Numbered from the stretch's first letter, positions 52,435-60,710 are shown. The stretch is 64,000 nucleotides of DNA from UBA1756 sp045222555 (GCA_045222555.1 JBGUYY010000086.1:54078-118077), one strand, 5' to 3'. Numbers and translations are program-made. The notes: generated by a model not told the origin, from the sequence alone.

Positions 52435-53784
52435 TTAGTTAATGCCGTCCTTGTTGGGCATGGAAATGAAACTTCCGAACCAATCGGTCACCTTGTCGAT
52501 GAAGGAGCCGCCTTCCCTTTTCTTCGCCTTATCGTTGCCTTTATTGTTGGCTTTCCGCGTCGGAGTTTCTTTTTCGTCCACTTCAGTCTCCATTTGCTGC
52601 ATAGCCTCCGGTTCGGAGAGGCAGCCCAAGCGCAGGAGGCCGAGTGCGGTAGAGCAGGAGGGTGCTTTAAGCGAGTTGTCGATGGTGCTTGACAGTCCGT
52701 AGATGGGGTAGCCGATGCGGGTGCGGCGTTGCAGGATAAACTCGGTGAGGTTGGTGAGGTTCTTCAGCTGGGAGCCGCCGCCGGTGAGCACGACCGTCTT
52801 GACGGAGTTGGCGTAGCCAGACTCATCGATGGCGCGTTTGATGGGCTTGAGGATATCCTCGGCGACGCGGGCGTTGATGACGGTGGCAAGGTCGCGTTCG
52901 TTGATCTTGAGCGACTGGCCGAAACCCGAGCTGTCGGGGATGGTGATAAAGTTGTTGGGGTTTGCCATTTCGGGGAGGCAGTTGCCGTGGTTGACCTTGA
53001 GGTATTCGGCCTGTTCGATGGGGATGGGAATATTCTCAATGTCGGTGGTGATGGCCTGGCTGCCGACGGGGATGACCTTAACGCAGACGGGGAACCCTTG
53101 GTGGTAGATGACGAGGTCGCTGGTACCGCCGCCGATATCGATGAGGGCGACACCGTTCAGTTTCTCCTGTTCGGTGAGGCACACATCGCCGGAAGCGATA
53201 GGCTCGAGCATCAGCCGTTTGGTTTCCAGTCCGGCGCCGGTAACGCTGAAGGTGATGCGTCTCACCTCTTCCACGTCGCCGGTGACCACCTGGTAGTAGC
53301 CGACGAGATGCTGGCAGAGGGTGCCCACGGGGTCGGGAAGGTGTTTGCCTTCCACCTCATAGTACTGGGGGATGACGGTAATCACCTCGGCGCCTTTCAC
53401 GTTCATCAGACGCAATTGGCTGAGCATATTTTCCACCTCCTCTTCGGTCACCATCTTGTTGAGGCCGTCGGGGCGCAGGGAGCTGTTGGTGCATCCCATA
53501 CTTTTGATATGGCGGCCTGCGACGCCGACATAGACTTCGCTGATGGGTTCATCGATGCTGGCTGCCAGCTGGTTGAGGGCCACCTTGATATCCTGGATGG
53601 TGCTGCCGGGGCGGAACACGCGGCCGTTTTCAACGCCGGTGGACTGGCTTCTGCCGTAGCCGCACACGTCGATTTTACCGTCGCTGTGCATGAACCCTGC
53701 GACCATCAATATCTTCGTGGTACCGATGTCAAGTCCCACAACCATTTTGAGGGGGGAGGATTGAGATTGTATATTGTTGTCCAT
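52435..53784 (-). CDS. ftsA: Cell division protein FtsA
   Basis: 449 residues of the actin-like protein that ties FtsZ to the membrane. Phosphate-1 motif GLDIGTTKILM (about 17-27), the 1C subdomain, phosphate-2 region LIDIGGGTSDLVIYH (about 210-224) and adenosine motif LTGGGSQL (about 334-341) are all visible. The C-terminal stretch IDKVTDWFGSFIS is a typical amphipathic membrane-targeting helix, preceded by a Lys-rich linker. It lies 18 bases after ftsQ and 31 before ftsZ. Confidence 0.95.
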   Translation of the reverse strand: MDNNIQSQSSPLKMVVGLDIGTTKILMVAGFMHSDGKIDVCGYGRSQSTGVENGRVFRPGSTIQDIKVALNQLAASIDEPISEVYVGVAGRHIKSMGCTNSSLRPDGLNKMVTEEEVENMLSQLRLMNVKGAEVITVIPQYYEVEGKHLPDPVGTLCQHLVGYYQVVTGDVEEVRRITFSVTGAGLETKRLMLEPIASGDVCLTEQEKLNGVALIDIGGGTSDLVIYHQGFPVCVKVIPVGSQAITTDIENIPIPIEQAEYLKVNHGNCLPEMANPNNFITIPDSSGFGQSLKINERDLATVINARVAEDILKPIKRAIDESGYANSVKTVVLTGGGSQLKNLTNLTEFILQRRTRIGYPIYGLSSTIDNSLKAPSCSTALGLLRLGCLSEPEAMQQMETEVDEKETPTRKANNKGNDKAKKREGGSFIDKVTDWFGSFISMPNKDGIN

Positions 53785-53802
53785 AAAAAGGTTAATTGGT
53801 TT

Positions 53803-54546
53803 CTATTTGGCTGCGTAGATACGATCTTTGAAGCGTAGGTCGAGAGAGGTGTAGGGCCCTGCGTCGAGGAGTCCGTGGGAGTAGGCGGCGTCGAGGTTGG
53901 CGAGTTTGTCGGAGAGGTGGTCGGCGTTGCCGAGGAGTACGGTGTGGCCGCCGAGGATGCTATAGAGTTCAATCTGTCCGTCGGGGCGGACGTAGATTTC
54001 GGGGTATTGTGCGGCGTAGTCCTTATTGCCGGTGATGGTGCGGGCAACGGCATAGGCGTTGTGCATGGCTCCTTTCTTCTTGATGAAGGAGAGGGGCTTG
54101 CAGCTGCCGACCTTGCCGTTGATGACGAGCAGGTTGCTGCAGCGCGGGTCATCGGGGAGGAGCTGTCCGTTGTCGGCGAGCACGAGCGGGGCGGCGTCTT
54201 CGGGGAAGACCAGTGCGAGCGGGGTCTTGGTGGTGATGGTGACGGTGAGGCAGCTGCCGTTGATGGCGGTGGACTCAATGCCTTTCACCCAGTGGTTTTG
54301 TTTCAGAGCCTGCTCGATGGCTTTGCGGTCGAACTTGCGCACCTTCTGTCCCACAGGATTGGCGGAAGACTTGAGGATGAGCGTGCGGGCCTGCTGTTCG
54401 GTCACCATGGTGTGACTGTTCTTATCGGCGATGGCAACCTTCACCTCACTGCACGGAAGATTGAAATAGCGGAAACCGGCCAGCGCAACCAATACGAGCG
54501 CGACAACAAGCAGCAACAAAACAAGAATGCTTTTCAGTTTCTTCAT
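53803..54546 (-). CDS. ftsQ: Cell division protein FtsQ/DivIB
   Basis: 247 residues from the ATG at 54546. A short cytoplasmic tail, one membrane helix (about 5-25), then a POTRA-like region (SEVKVAIADKNSHTMVTEQQ ...) and a beta domain (about 100-235). FtsQ links early and late divisome proteins. The frame is open 68 codons further upstream, but that stretch contains the operon promoter and has no signal-like start. MurC, often just upstream of ftsQ in Bacteroidales, is absent here. Confidence 0.88.
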   Translation of the reverse strand: MKKLKSILVLLLLVVALVLVALAGFRYFNLPCSEVKVAIADKNSHTMVTEQQARTLILKSSANPVGQKVRKFDRKAIEQALKQNHWVKGIESTAINGSCLTVTITTKTPLALVFPEDAAPLVLADNGQLLPDDPRCSNLLVINGKVGSCKPLSFIKKKGAMHNAYAVARTITGNKDYAAQYPEIYVRPDGQIELYSILGGHTVLLGNADHLSDKLANLDAAYSHGLLDAGPYTSLDLRFKDRIYAAK

Positions 54547-54640
54547 TAAAGGCAGGAAATGAATGGTTATTTTAAGGCAGGTTCGGAGTGCGCCTTCGGG
54601 GAACAACAACCCTCCAGCATCAGACGTGATTAGTAACTTG

Positions 54641-54671
54641 CAAAGATACTTCTTATTTCCCTTTTCTCCAA
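54641..54671 (-). promoter_or_regulatory. Promoter of ftsQ-ftsA-ftsZ
   Basis: Minus strand: TTG (54671-54669), 20-base spacer, TATCTTTG (54648-54641). A full consensus match giving a leader of about 90 bases. Confidence 0.7.
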
Positions 54672-54986
54672 TATATTCATCAAATAAAACAAACAATTTA
54701 TTGTTAATATTTTCCAACGCCCCGACACCCCAAACCCATTTCATTATCAATTATTTATAAATAATAACAATCCTGTTTTCCCACCATTTTAAGTCCTCAA
54801 CCCCATGCCCCTCGTGACTTTCCCATGCAATATGCGCTTGATATGTCGGGAAAATGCGAACAGTTTTTCCGCAAAAAATTTTAAATATTGAAATAAATGA
54901 ACAAATATGTAGCGAAAATCCTCATTTTCTAAAGCATTGAAACAACAACATTTACATCATGATAAAAAATTTGGTGAGAGATGATT

Positions 54987-55013
54987 TTTGTAAGAAAAAA
55001 AGTTGTACTTTTG
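54987..55013 (+). promoter_or_regulatory. Promoter of rpsF-rpsR-rplI
   Basis: TACTTTTG (55006-55013) fits the -7 element; the nearest TTTG (54987-54990) leaves a spacer of only 15 bases, shorter than usual. Leader about 45 bases, A-rich, without a Shine-Dalgarno sequence before rpsF. Confidence 0.5.
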
Positions 55014-55061
55014 CAGCCCAAAAATTATCAACAAATTATAAACTAAAAAATCAGTAAAAAC

Positions 55062-55460
55062 ATGTTGAATCATTACGAAACCGTTTTCATTATGACTCCC
55101 GTTTTGTCTGAAGAACAGATGAAGGAAACGGTTAAAAAGTTCGAGAAAGTTCTACTCGACAAAGGAGCAGAGATCGTACACCAGGAGAACTGGGGTCTGC
55201 GCAAATTAGAGTATCCGATTGCCAAAAAAACGTCGGGCTTCTATCATCTTTTTGAATTTGTTGCCGAAGGCAGCGTGGTGAAAGAGCTTGAGCTCCAGTA
55301 CCGCCGCGACGAGAAGGTGATGCGCTACCTGACCGTATCGATGGACAAGCACGCCATCGCTTACGCTGAAAAAAGACGCAATCTGAAGAAAGAGAGAGCA
55401 GCCGCTGCTGAAGCCGCACCTGTAGCTGAAGAGCCCGCTGAAAATACCAACAACGAATAA
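55062..55460 (+). CDS. rpsF: 30S ribosomal protein bS6
   Basis: 132 residues. The ferredoxin-like bS6 core is complete (NHYETVFIMTPVLSEEQ at the start, GLRKLEYPIAKKTSGFY, VMRYLTVSMDKHA), followed by a Lys/Ala/Glu-rich C-terminal extension (about 105-132). bS6 pairs with bS18 on the 30S platform. The leader before its ATG is A-rich with no Shine-Dalgarno match, unlike the next two genes of the operon. Confidence 0.97.
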   Translation: MLNHYETVFIMTPVLSEEQMKETVKKFEKVLLDKGAEIVHQENWGLRKLEYPIAKKTSGFYHLFEFVAEGSVVKELELQYRRDEKVMRYLTVSMDKHAIAYAEKRRNLKKERAAAAEAAPVAEEPAENTNNE

Positions 55461-55475
55461 GGAGGAAGAATTATG
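55458..55475 (+). promoter_or_regulatory. Perfect Shine-Dalgarno sequence of rpsR
   Basis: TAAGGAGG at 55458-55465 (the TAA is the rpsF stop), seven bases before the ATG at 55473. Eight consecutive bases can pair with the 16S 3' end. Unusual because Bacteroidota genes rarely carry or use such sites. Confidence 0.85.
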
Positions 55476-55748
55476 GCACAGCAAACTGACATCAAATACT
55501 TGACCCCCATCGCGGTGGACATCAGAAAGAAAAAATATTGCCGTTTCAAGAAGAGCGGTATCAAGTACATCGACTACAAAGACGGTGAATTCTTGAAGAG
55601 ATTCGTGAACGAACAGGGTAGAATCCTGCCCCGCCGTCTCACCGGTACCTCATTGAAATATCAGAAAAAAGTGGCACAGGCAGTAAAAAGAGCCAGACAT
55701 CTTGCTTTACTTCCTTTCGTTACGGACAATTTGAAATCTAACAACTAA
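55473..55748 (+). CDS. rpsR: 30S ribosomal protein bS18
   Basis: 91 residues, complete, with the basic core KKYCRFKKSGIKYIDYKD, RILPRRLTGTSLKYQKKV and VKRARHLALLPFV. bS18 binds bS6 and, with bS21, forms the pocket that in Bacteroidota ribosomes holds the 16S 3' tail and keeps the anti-Shine-Dalgarno from pairing. The gene itself is preceded by an eight-base Shine-Dalgarno sequence overlapping the rpsF stop. It lies 12 bases after rpsF and 13 before rplI. Confidence 0.97.
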   Translation: MAQQTDIKYLTPIAVDIRKKKYCRFKKSGIKYIDYKDGEFLKRFVNEQGRILPRRLTGTSLKYQKKVAQAVKRARHLALLPFVTDNLKSNN

Positions 55749-55764
55749 GGAGGGCATTATCATG
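55746..55764 (+). promoter_or_regulatory. Perfect Shine-Dalgarno sequence of rplI
   Basis: TAAGGAGG at 55746-55753, again using the stop of the preceding gene, eight bases before the ATG at 55762. Confidence 0.85.
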
Positions 55765-56217
55765 GAAGTTATCTTGAAACAAGACGTTAAGAATTTAGGC
55801 TACGCCGACGAAATCGTAAAAGTGAAAGACGGTTACGCCAGAAACTATCTCATTCCGCAAGGTTATGCCGTTCTGGCTACCGAGCCCAACCGCAAAATGC
55901 TTGCCGAGACCATCAAGCAGCGCGCATTCAAAGCTGAGAAGATCCGCAAGGAAGCTGAATTCCTCGCCGGCAAGATCGAAGGCCTCACGGTGAAAATCGC
56001 CGCCAAGACCTCCGACAAAGGCACCATCTTCGGCTCCGTCACCAACATCGACGTTGCAGAGGCCCTCAAGGCACAGCACGACATCGAGATCGACCGCCGT
56101 CAGATCAGCCTCAAGGACGAGCATATCAAAGAACTCGGCAACTATACCGCCATGGTGGATTTGCACAAAGAGTTCAAAGTATCCCTCAACGTTGAGGTTG
56201 TGGCTGAAGAAGCATAA
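55762..56217 (+). CDS. rplI: 50S ribosomal protein bL9
   Basis: 151 residues: an N-terminal domain with the conserved opening MEVILKQDVKNLGYADEIV, GYARNYLIPQGYA, a long connecting helix (about 45-80) and the C-terminal domain to KVSLNVEVVAEE. Normal length. Last gene of the rpsF-rpsR-rplI operon, with a terminator starting 26 bases after the stop. Confidence 0.97.
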   Translation: MEVILKQDVKNLGYADEIVKVKDGYARNYLIPQGYAVLATEPNRKMLAETIKQRAFKAEKIRKEAEFLAGKIEGLTVKIAAKTSDKGTIFGSVTNIDVAEALKAQHDIEIDRRQISLKDEHIKELGNYTAMVDLHKEFKVSLNVEVVAEEA

Positions 56218-56242
56218 TATTTTTCTTCATCATACGTTTGAT

Positions 56243-56271
56243 AAACCGAGGGAAATCCCCTCGGTTTTTTG
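56243..56271 (+). terminator. Terminator of rpsF-rpsR-rplI
   Basis: Eight-base stem ACCGAGGG/CCCTCGGT (56245-56252 and 56258-56265) with a 5-base loop, followed by a T run. Confidence 0.9.
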
Positions 56272-56293
56272 TTTTCATCCCAAAACCAGAATC

Positions 56294-57016
56294 ATGAAAT
56301 TGCTGTATCTCTGCTCCTTGCTCCTGCTGATGACGTCGTGCGACACCACACCGTCGAACGAACCGCGTACGCATTACGACAACATGACCATCGAGGACTA
56401 CGACACCCTCCTCACGGTCTATTACCCCACTTTCAGCACCATCGAGATGGCCTACGGCAGCACCGTGCCCACCGGCGACGACATCCTCTTCTGCTGCGGC
56501 GCGGCCTTCACGGCAGAATGCCTCAAACACTTCACCCACACGAATATACGCTGCAACCACGTAAACAACGGACACTTCTACCACGGTTCCGACGAGCCGG
56601 TTTGCAACGGCGCCTTCACCTTCTACGACGGAGAGGGACACTTCGACCGCATCAGCGACTCGGTGCTGCACGTGGCCGCCCACCACAAAGGGATGGGATT
56701 CTGTCAGGTGCTCACCATCTTTGAGGGTGAAATCGCCTATACCGACACCCTCAACCAAGACTTCTGGATTCACAAAGATTATGTGTTTCGCGCATTGTGC
56801 GAAAAAGATGGAAAACTCTGTATCATAGAGAGTAAAGAGAAAATCCCGTACGGAACTTTCGCGCAGTATTTGCAAGATTTTGGCGTAACCTACGCCATCA
56901 ACCTCGACATGGGAGGGTGGAGCCACGCCTGGTACCGCGACAACTACAACGACATTATCGAGACCAACAGCAAGCCCATTCGGTACGCCACCAACTGGCT
57001 GCTATTCAAGAAATAA
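56294..57016 (+). CDS. Lipoprotein resembling phosphodiester glycosidase (NAGPA-like) family
   Basis: 240 residues from the ATG at 56294 with lipobox MTSC (Cys16). The mature protein follows the pattern of Bacteroidales proteins annotated as phosphodiester glycosidases: an early TIEMAYG block, FCCGAAFTAECL, a Gly/His-rich middle (GHFYHGSDEPVCNGAF), RALCEKDGKLCIIESKE, and a late YAINLDMGGWSHAWYRDN block with the family NLD-GG motif. NAGPA removes GlcNAc from phosphodiesters; the bacterial substrate is unknown. The frame is open upstream within rplI but the signal peptide fixes the start. Confidence 0.65.
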   Translation: MKLLYLCSLLLLMTSCDTTPSNEPRTHYDNMTIEDYDTLLTVYYPTFSTIEMAYGSTVPTGDDILFCCGAAFTAECLKHFTHTNIRCNHVNNGHFYHGSDEPVCNGAFTFYDGEGHFDRISDSVLHVAAHHKGMGFCQVLTIFEGEIAYTDTLNQDFWIHKDYVFRALCEKDGKLCIIESKEKIPYGTFAQYLQDFGVTYAINLDMGGWSHAWYRDNYNDIIETNSKPIRYATNWLLFKK

Positions 57017-57029
57017 GACTGGAAAAGTT

Positions 57030-57383
57030 TTATTCTTCGCCCTCCTCTGGTTGAGAGGCGCAATCCAAACTTTTGAATTTGTCCACGAAAGCCTTCTGGG
57101 CTTTGACCACCAGCGGTTTCAGCGCCTCGCGCTCCGTGGAATCGGGCACCTCCACACGAGCCTGCTCCTCGTAGTAACGAGCAGTGGCCGTCTCCAAATC
57201 ATTACAATCCTTTGCCGCCTTGATCGCCTTCTCATAATCGAGAATGCACTTTTCGGCTTTCTTGTAATTTTCACTGTATTCTTGCTTGGCGGTCGGCTGG
57301 TCCGTGCTACCCTTTTTCTCGCCACAGCCCATCATAAGAGCCAAACTCAGAACCATCACACTAAATAAGAAAAATTTTTTCAT
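57030..57383 (-). CDS. Small helical lipoprotein of unknown function
   Basis: 117 residues, lipobox MMGC (Cys20). A Lys/Thr/Gln-rich spacer leads to about 80 residues of predicted helix with two more cysteines (one near the start of the first helix, one in KSLDCASQP) that could form a disulfide. No family recognised. It converges with the preceding lipoprotein gene, 13 bases apart, and has a -7 element well upstream. Confidence 0.65.
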   Translation of the reverse strand: MKKFFLFSVMVLSLALMMGCGEKKGSTDQPTAKQEYSENYKKAEKCILDYEKAIKAAKDCNDLETATARYYEEQARVEVPDSTEREALKPLVVKAQKAFVDKFKSLDCASQPEEGEE

Positions 57384-57450
57384 GATAAATTTATTAACTT
57401 ATTAATTATCAATATTATAAAAACTAAACTATCGCACAATTATCACTCGA

Positions 57451-57458
57451 CAAAAATA
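57451..57458 (-). promoter_or_regulatory. -7 element before the 117-residue lipoprotein gene
   Basis: Minus-strand TATTTTTG, 67 bases before the start; no clear TTG. Confidence 0.35.
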
Positions 57459-57514
57459 CGCAATTTTATCTTGAAAAAATAGCCATTCCCCCTCCTAGAT
57501 TGAACAAAAAAACG

Positions 57515-57522
57515 TAATTTTG
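57515..57522 (+). promoter_or_regulatory. -7 element before the 5'-nucleotidase gene
   Basis: TAATTTTG 26 bases before the ATG; the nearest TTG (57500-57502) is only 12 bases away, too close for the usual spacing. Confidence 0.4.
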
Positions 57523-57548
57523 CACGCTATCATAAAACCATCACATTT

Positions 57549-59216
57549 ATGAAATTCATCCGCACCATACTCCTCACATTGTCCATATTGCTCACGATGG
57601 TTCGCCCATCGGCGCAACCGCAGCTGCCCAGAATCGAATCGCAAGACATTGTTATTCTGTACGATAATGATGTGCATTGCGCCATCGACGGCTATGCCAA
57701 GATAGCAGGCGAACGCGACCACATTATGGAGACCACCTCCAACGTGTGTATGGTGTCGAGCGGCGATTTCCTGAGCGGGAGGGCGTTAGGATCGGTTTCG
57801 CAGGGCGAATACATCATTGATGTGATGAACGCCGTACACTATGATTATGTGACGATTGGCAATCATGAGTTCGACTTCGGCATCCCGCAGATGACGCATC
57901 TTTTCAAGGAGCTGAACGGCAAGGTGGTATGCTGCAACCTTTGGAAGATAGAGAACATTTCGACCGGGTATGAGGCCACCTGCGTTCCGATGTACGATGG
58001 CTACGAGATTCGAAATTTCGGGGGCAAAAAAGTGGCCTTCATCGGGATTGCCACGCCGGGCACCATCAGCAGCAGCACACCCTCCTACTTCAAGGACGAC
58101 CAGCAGCGGTTCGTCTATACTTTTGGGAAAGAAAACTCACCCTATGCGCCTCACTATCTGGTAGATGAGGTGCAGGAGCAGGTGAATGCCGCTCGCCATG
58201 CGGGCGCTGACTATGTGGTGGCACTCGCTCACCTTGGTATCGACCCGCCCGCCATCACCTCCACCGAGTTGATTGCCCAAACCACGGGGATTGATGTGGT
58301 TTTAGATGGTCATTCGCACAGCGTGATTGAAGAGCGCACCCTCAACAACAAAGACGGACATCCCGTCATTCTCACCTCCACCGGCACCGCTTTCGCCAAC
58401 ATTGGGGTACTGGTAATCCGCGAAGATGGCACGATGGTGACCCGACTTCTCCCCTGCTCCGACATCCCTTACATCCATCCCGGAGTGCAACAAAAAATTG
58501 ATGAAATCTACAAAGAATATGAGAAAGTGGGAAGCCGAAAGATTGGGTACAGCGAAGCCAACCTCACCATCAACTACCCCAACGGAAAGCGCTTGGTACG
58601 CACAGGAGAGTGTTCTTTGGGCGACTTTGTGGCCGACGCCATGCTGGCGGTGACGGGAGCGGAAATTGCTTGGATGAACTCGGGCGGCTGCCGCAGCAAC
58701 ATACCGGCAGGCACCATCACCTTTAACTCCATCTTCACCGCGTTTCCCTTTGACAATCAAGTATATCTGTGCAAAGTCACCGGACAAGACCTGCTGGATG
58801 CCTTAGAGATGGCCGTGTCGTATCTGCCCACTGAAGGCGGCGTATTTCCGCAAGTGGCCGGATTCCGATTCGAGATCGACCCCTCTGTGGCCTCCCCCGC
58901 GGAAATGAACCCCACGACGCAAGTTTTCGACTTGAAGAAAGGTCCACGACGCATCAAAAACGTGGAGGTCTTCAATCCCCAAAAAGGAAAATACGTGAAA
59001 CTTTCCCCTAAAAAACAATATACCATTGCCGGAACTTCCTATAGCATGGTGGATAACGGCGACGGACTCCAATTCCCTCACATCACGATTGTAAAAAAGG
59101 GATTCGGCACCACACGGGAAGTGTTAGAAAAGTACATTACCGATTATTTGAATGGGAGAGTAGGGAAAGAGCGTGAAGAGCCCGCGGGCAGAATTAAAAT
59201 CATCAACCAAGAGTAA
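57549..59216 (+). CDS. Periplasmic 5'-nucleotidase / UDP-sugar hydrolase family
   Basis: 555 residues. Signal peptide about 1-22. The metallophosphatase domain (about 32-320) has YDNDVHC with Asp41 and His43, SSGDFLSG with Asp73, GNHEFDFG with Asn105-His106, and LDGHSH near 255. The substrate-recognition 5'-nucleotidase C-terminal domain (about 335-530) includes NSGGCRSNIPAG and FPFDNQ. Such enzymes hydrolyse external nucleotides, NAD or UDP-sugars. It lies 3 bases before a HAD phosphatase gene and upstream of a PnuC-like transporter, which suggests salvage of a nucleoside or NAD precursor (inference). Confidence 0.9.
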   Translation: MKFIRTILLTLSILLTMVRPSAQPQLPRIESQDIVILYDNDVHCAIDGYAKIAGERDHIMETTSNVCMVSSGDFLSGRALGSVSQGEYIIDVMNAVHYDYVTIGNHEFDFGIPQMTHLFKELNGKVVCCNLWKIENISTGYEATCVPMYDGYEIRNFGGKKVAFIGIATPGTISSSTPSYFKDDQQRFVYTFGKENSPYAPHYLVDEVQEQVNAARHAGADYVVALAHLGIDPPAITSTELIAQTTGIDVVLDGHSHSVIEERTLNNKDGHPVILTSTGTAFANIGVLVIREDGTMVTRLLPCSDIPYIHPGVQQKIDEIYKEYEKVGSRKIGYSEANLTINYPNGKRLVRTGECSLGDFVADAMLAVTGAEIAWMNSGGCRSNIPAGTITFNSIFTAFPFDNQVYLCKVTGQDLLDALEMAVSYLPTEGGVFPQVAGFRFEIDPSVASPAEMNPTTQVFDLKKGPRRIKNVEVFNPQKGKYVKLSPKKQYTIAGTSYSMVDNGDGLQFPHITIVKKGFGTTREVLEKYITDYLNGRVGKEREEPAGRIKIINQE

Positions 59217-59219
59217 CGC

Positions 59220-59918
59220 ATGCCAATCAGTAAAGCTATAAAAGTCATCGCCTTTGATGCCGATGACACCCTATGGGACAACGAGCCCTATTTTCGTCAA
59301 ACAGAGGACGAACTCTGCCAAATAATGGCAGAGTATAGGGATATTTCTGACTTCAAAGAGTATCTTTTTGGGATTGAAATGGACAACATGCCCGACTACG
59401 GATATGGGGCGGTGGCGTTCACTATGTCATTGATAGAGAGCTCGATAAAATATAGTGATGGGAAAATTTCTGCCAGCGACATCGGGCGAATCATTGAGTT
59501 GGGGCGAAAATTGGTAAGATTGAGTGCAACGCCACTTGCGGGAGTGGCGGAGACGCTGAAAGAGCTCCATCAGCGAGGCCAATTTCAGCTGGTGGTGTTC
59601 ACCAAGGGGGAATTGCTGACGCAGGAGAACAAGTTGAAACGGTCGGGGCTTCTCCCCTATTTCGACCGCGTGTTCATCACCACCGACAAGCAGCCGGACG
59701 ACTACCGCAAGGTCTGCCGCGAGATGGGCATTGCCCCTGAGGAGTTGCTGATGGTGGGCAACTCGCTGCGGTCGGACATACAGCCCGCGTTAGAGGTGGG
59801 TGCATCGGCCATTTACATCCCCTCGGAAGTGATGTGGCAGCATGAAATCATTGAGCATTTCGAGCATGAGCGAATGTTTCAAATCGTGACCTTCTCACAA
59901 ATTTTAGATTTGGTATAA
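59220..59918 (+). CDS. HAD family hydrolase (YjjG-like)
   Basis: 232 residues. Motif I FDADDT gives nucleophile Asp13 and acid/base Asp15; motif II is in VVFTKGE (about 122-128), the Lys in the following helix (about 140) is motif III, and GNSLRSDI (about 180-187) is motif IV. A helical cap lies between motifs I and II. YjjG-type members are nucleotide or sugar-phosphate phosphatases in the cytoplasm. It begins 3 bases after the 5'-nucleotidase stop, and may act on the same kind of substrate inside the cell. Confidence 0.85.
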   Translation: MPISKAIKVIAFDADDTLWDNEPYFRQTEDELCQIMAEYRDISDFKEYLFGIEMDNMPDYGYGAVAFTMSLIESSIKYSDGKISASDIGRIIELGRKLVRLSATPLAGVAETLKELHQRGQFQLVVFTKGELLTQENKLKRSGLLPYFDRVFITTDKQPDDYRKVCREMGIAPEELLMVGNSLRSDIQPALEVGASAIYIPSEVMWQHEIIEHFEHERMFQIVTFSQILDLV

Positions 59919-59974
59919 AATTCTATCTCACAAATCATTAATAAAAATCGCATCTCACAAAAAAGCACCAGACT

Positions 59975-60643
59975 ATGAAAAAAATTGGCAGAATCTTATA
60001 TCGAGAGTTCGTAGAAGGAGGAGACCTTGCCTATTGGTTATTTCTTGGGTTGGGACTGTTGACGCAGGTGGTGACGTATGTGTTGACGGAGAGTGATGCC
60101 TTGTGGTTATTCAGCGGCATTTGTGGGGTGATGTCGGTGTTGTTGTGCAGTCGGCGGAAGATTTCGTACTATGTGTTCGGATTCATACAGGTGGTTACCT
60201 ACATCATCATCTCCTACCAGTCGAAGTTGTACGGACAGAGTGTCATCAACTTGGTATATTTCGTCACGATGGTGATCGGGTGTGTGAATTGGGCGAGATC
60301 GTATGATGACGGCGTGGTAGAGACGAGAAAATTGCCCCTATGGGCGAACACTTTGCTGCCGATCGTAACGATGCTTTTCACAGTCGGGGTGGCATGGATT
60401 TTGTGGAAGACCAGCGACCAGCATCCTGTGATGGACGCTTTGACAACGGTGCCCGCTTTTGTGGCACAGATTCTGATGGTAACGCGTTTCCGGGAGCAGT
60501 GGTGGTACTGGATATTTGTGGATGTGGTGGCGGTGTGCATGTGGATCATGGCCAGCAACTGGTGCATGGCGGCGCAGTACTTGTTCTGGACGGCGAACTG
60601 CGTGTACGGAGTGGTGATGTGGAGGAAAGTTAAAGCTGATTGA
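59975..60643 (+). CDS. PnuC/PnuT family vitamin transporter
   Basis: 222 residues, about seven membrane helices, with the family blocks VTYIIISYQSKLYGQSVINL, NWARSYDD and a late REQWWYWIFVDVVAVCMWI region carrying the tryptophans that stack against the pyridine ring in PnuC. PnuC imports nicotinamide riboside by facilitated diffusion; close Bacteroidota relatives (PnuT) carry thiamine. No thiamine gene or TPP riboswitch is seen nearby, and the upstream nucleotidase and HAD phosphatase fit nicotinamide riboside better, but substrate is not decided by sequence. Confidence 0.85.
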   Translation: MKKIGRILYREFVEGGDLAYWLFLGLGLLTQVVTYVLTESDALWLFSGICGVMSVLLCSRRKISYYVFGFIQVVTYIIISYQSKLYGQSVINLVYFVTMVIGCVNWARSYDDGVVETRKLPLWANTLLPIVTMLFTVGVAWILWKTSDQHPVMDALTTVPAFVAQILMVTRFREQWWYWIFVDVVAVCMWIMASNWCMAAQYLFWTANCVYGVVMWRKVKAD

Positions 60644-60675
60644 GTAGCAAATTGAATGGTTTCCCTCCCCCAATT

Positions 60676-60710
60676 CTCCCATTTTCCGATGCCCGCTTGG
60701 GAGTTTTTTT
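60676..60710 (+). terminator. Possible terminator of the 5'-nucleotidase/HAD/pnuC run
   Basis: Short 6-bp stem CTCCCA/TGGGAG with a 16-base loop followed by seven T; weaker than the others in the window. Confidence 0.5.

Larger units (their letters stand above)
54547..55061. other. 515-base divergent intergenic region between ftsQ and rpsF
   Basis: Holds the ftsQAZ promoter (leftward) and a probable rpsF promoter (rightward). The middle, about 54680-54960, is A/T-rich with a more GC-rich patch near 54805-54860. I see no coding frame with support, no tRNA-like fold and no terminator. Confidence 0.55.

Noticed and set aside
52729..53838. Open frame of 369 codons on the plus strand opposite ftsA
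   Set aside because: Shadow of ftsA, which shows every FtsA motif on the minus strand.
54680..54960. Possible structured RNA in the ftsQ-rpsF intergenic region
   Set aside because: I could not find a stable fold or a match to tRNA, 6S, tmRNA or RNase P patterns by eye; left as unexplained spacer.
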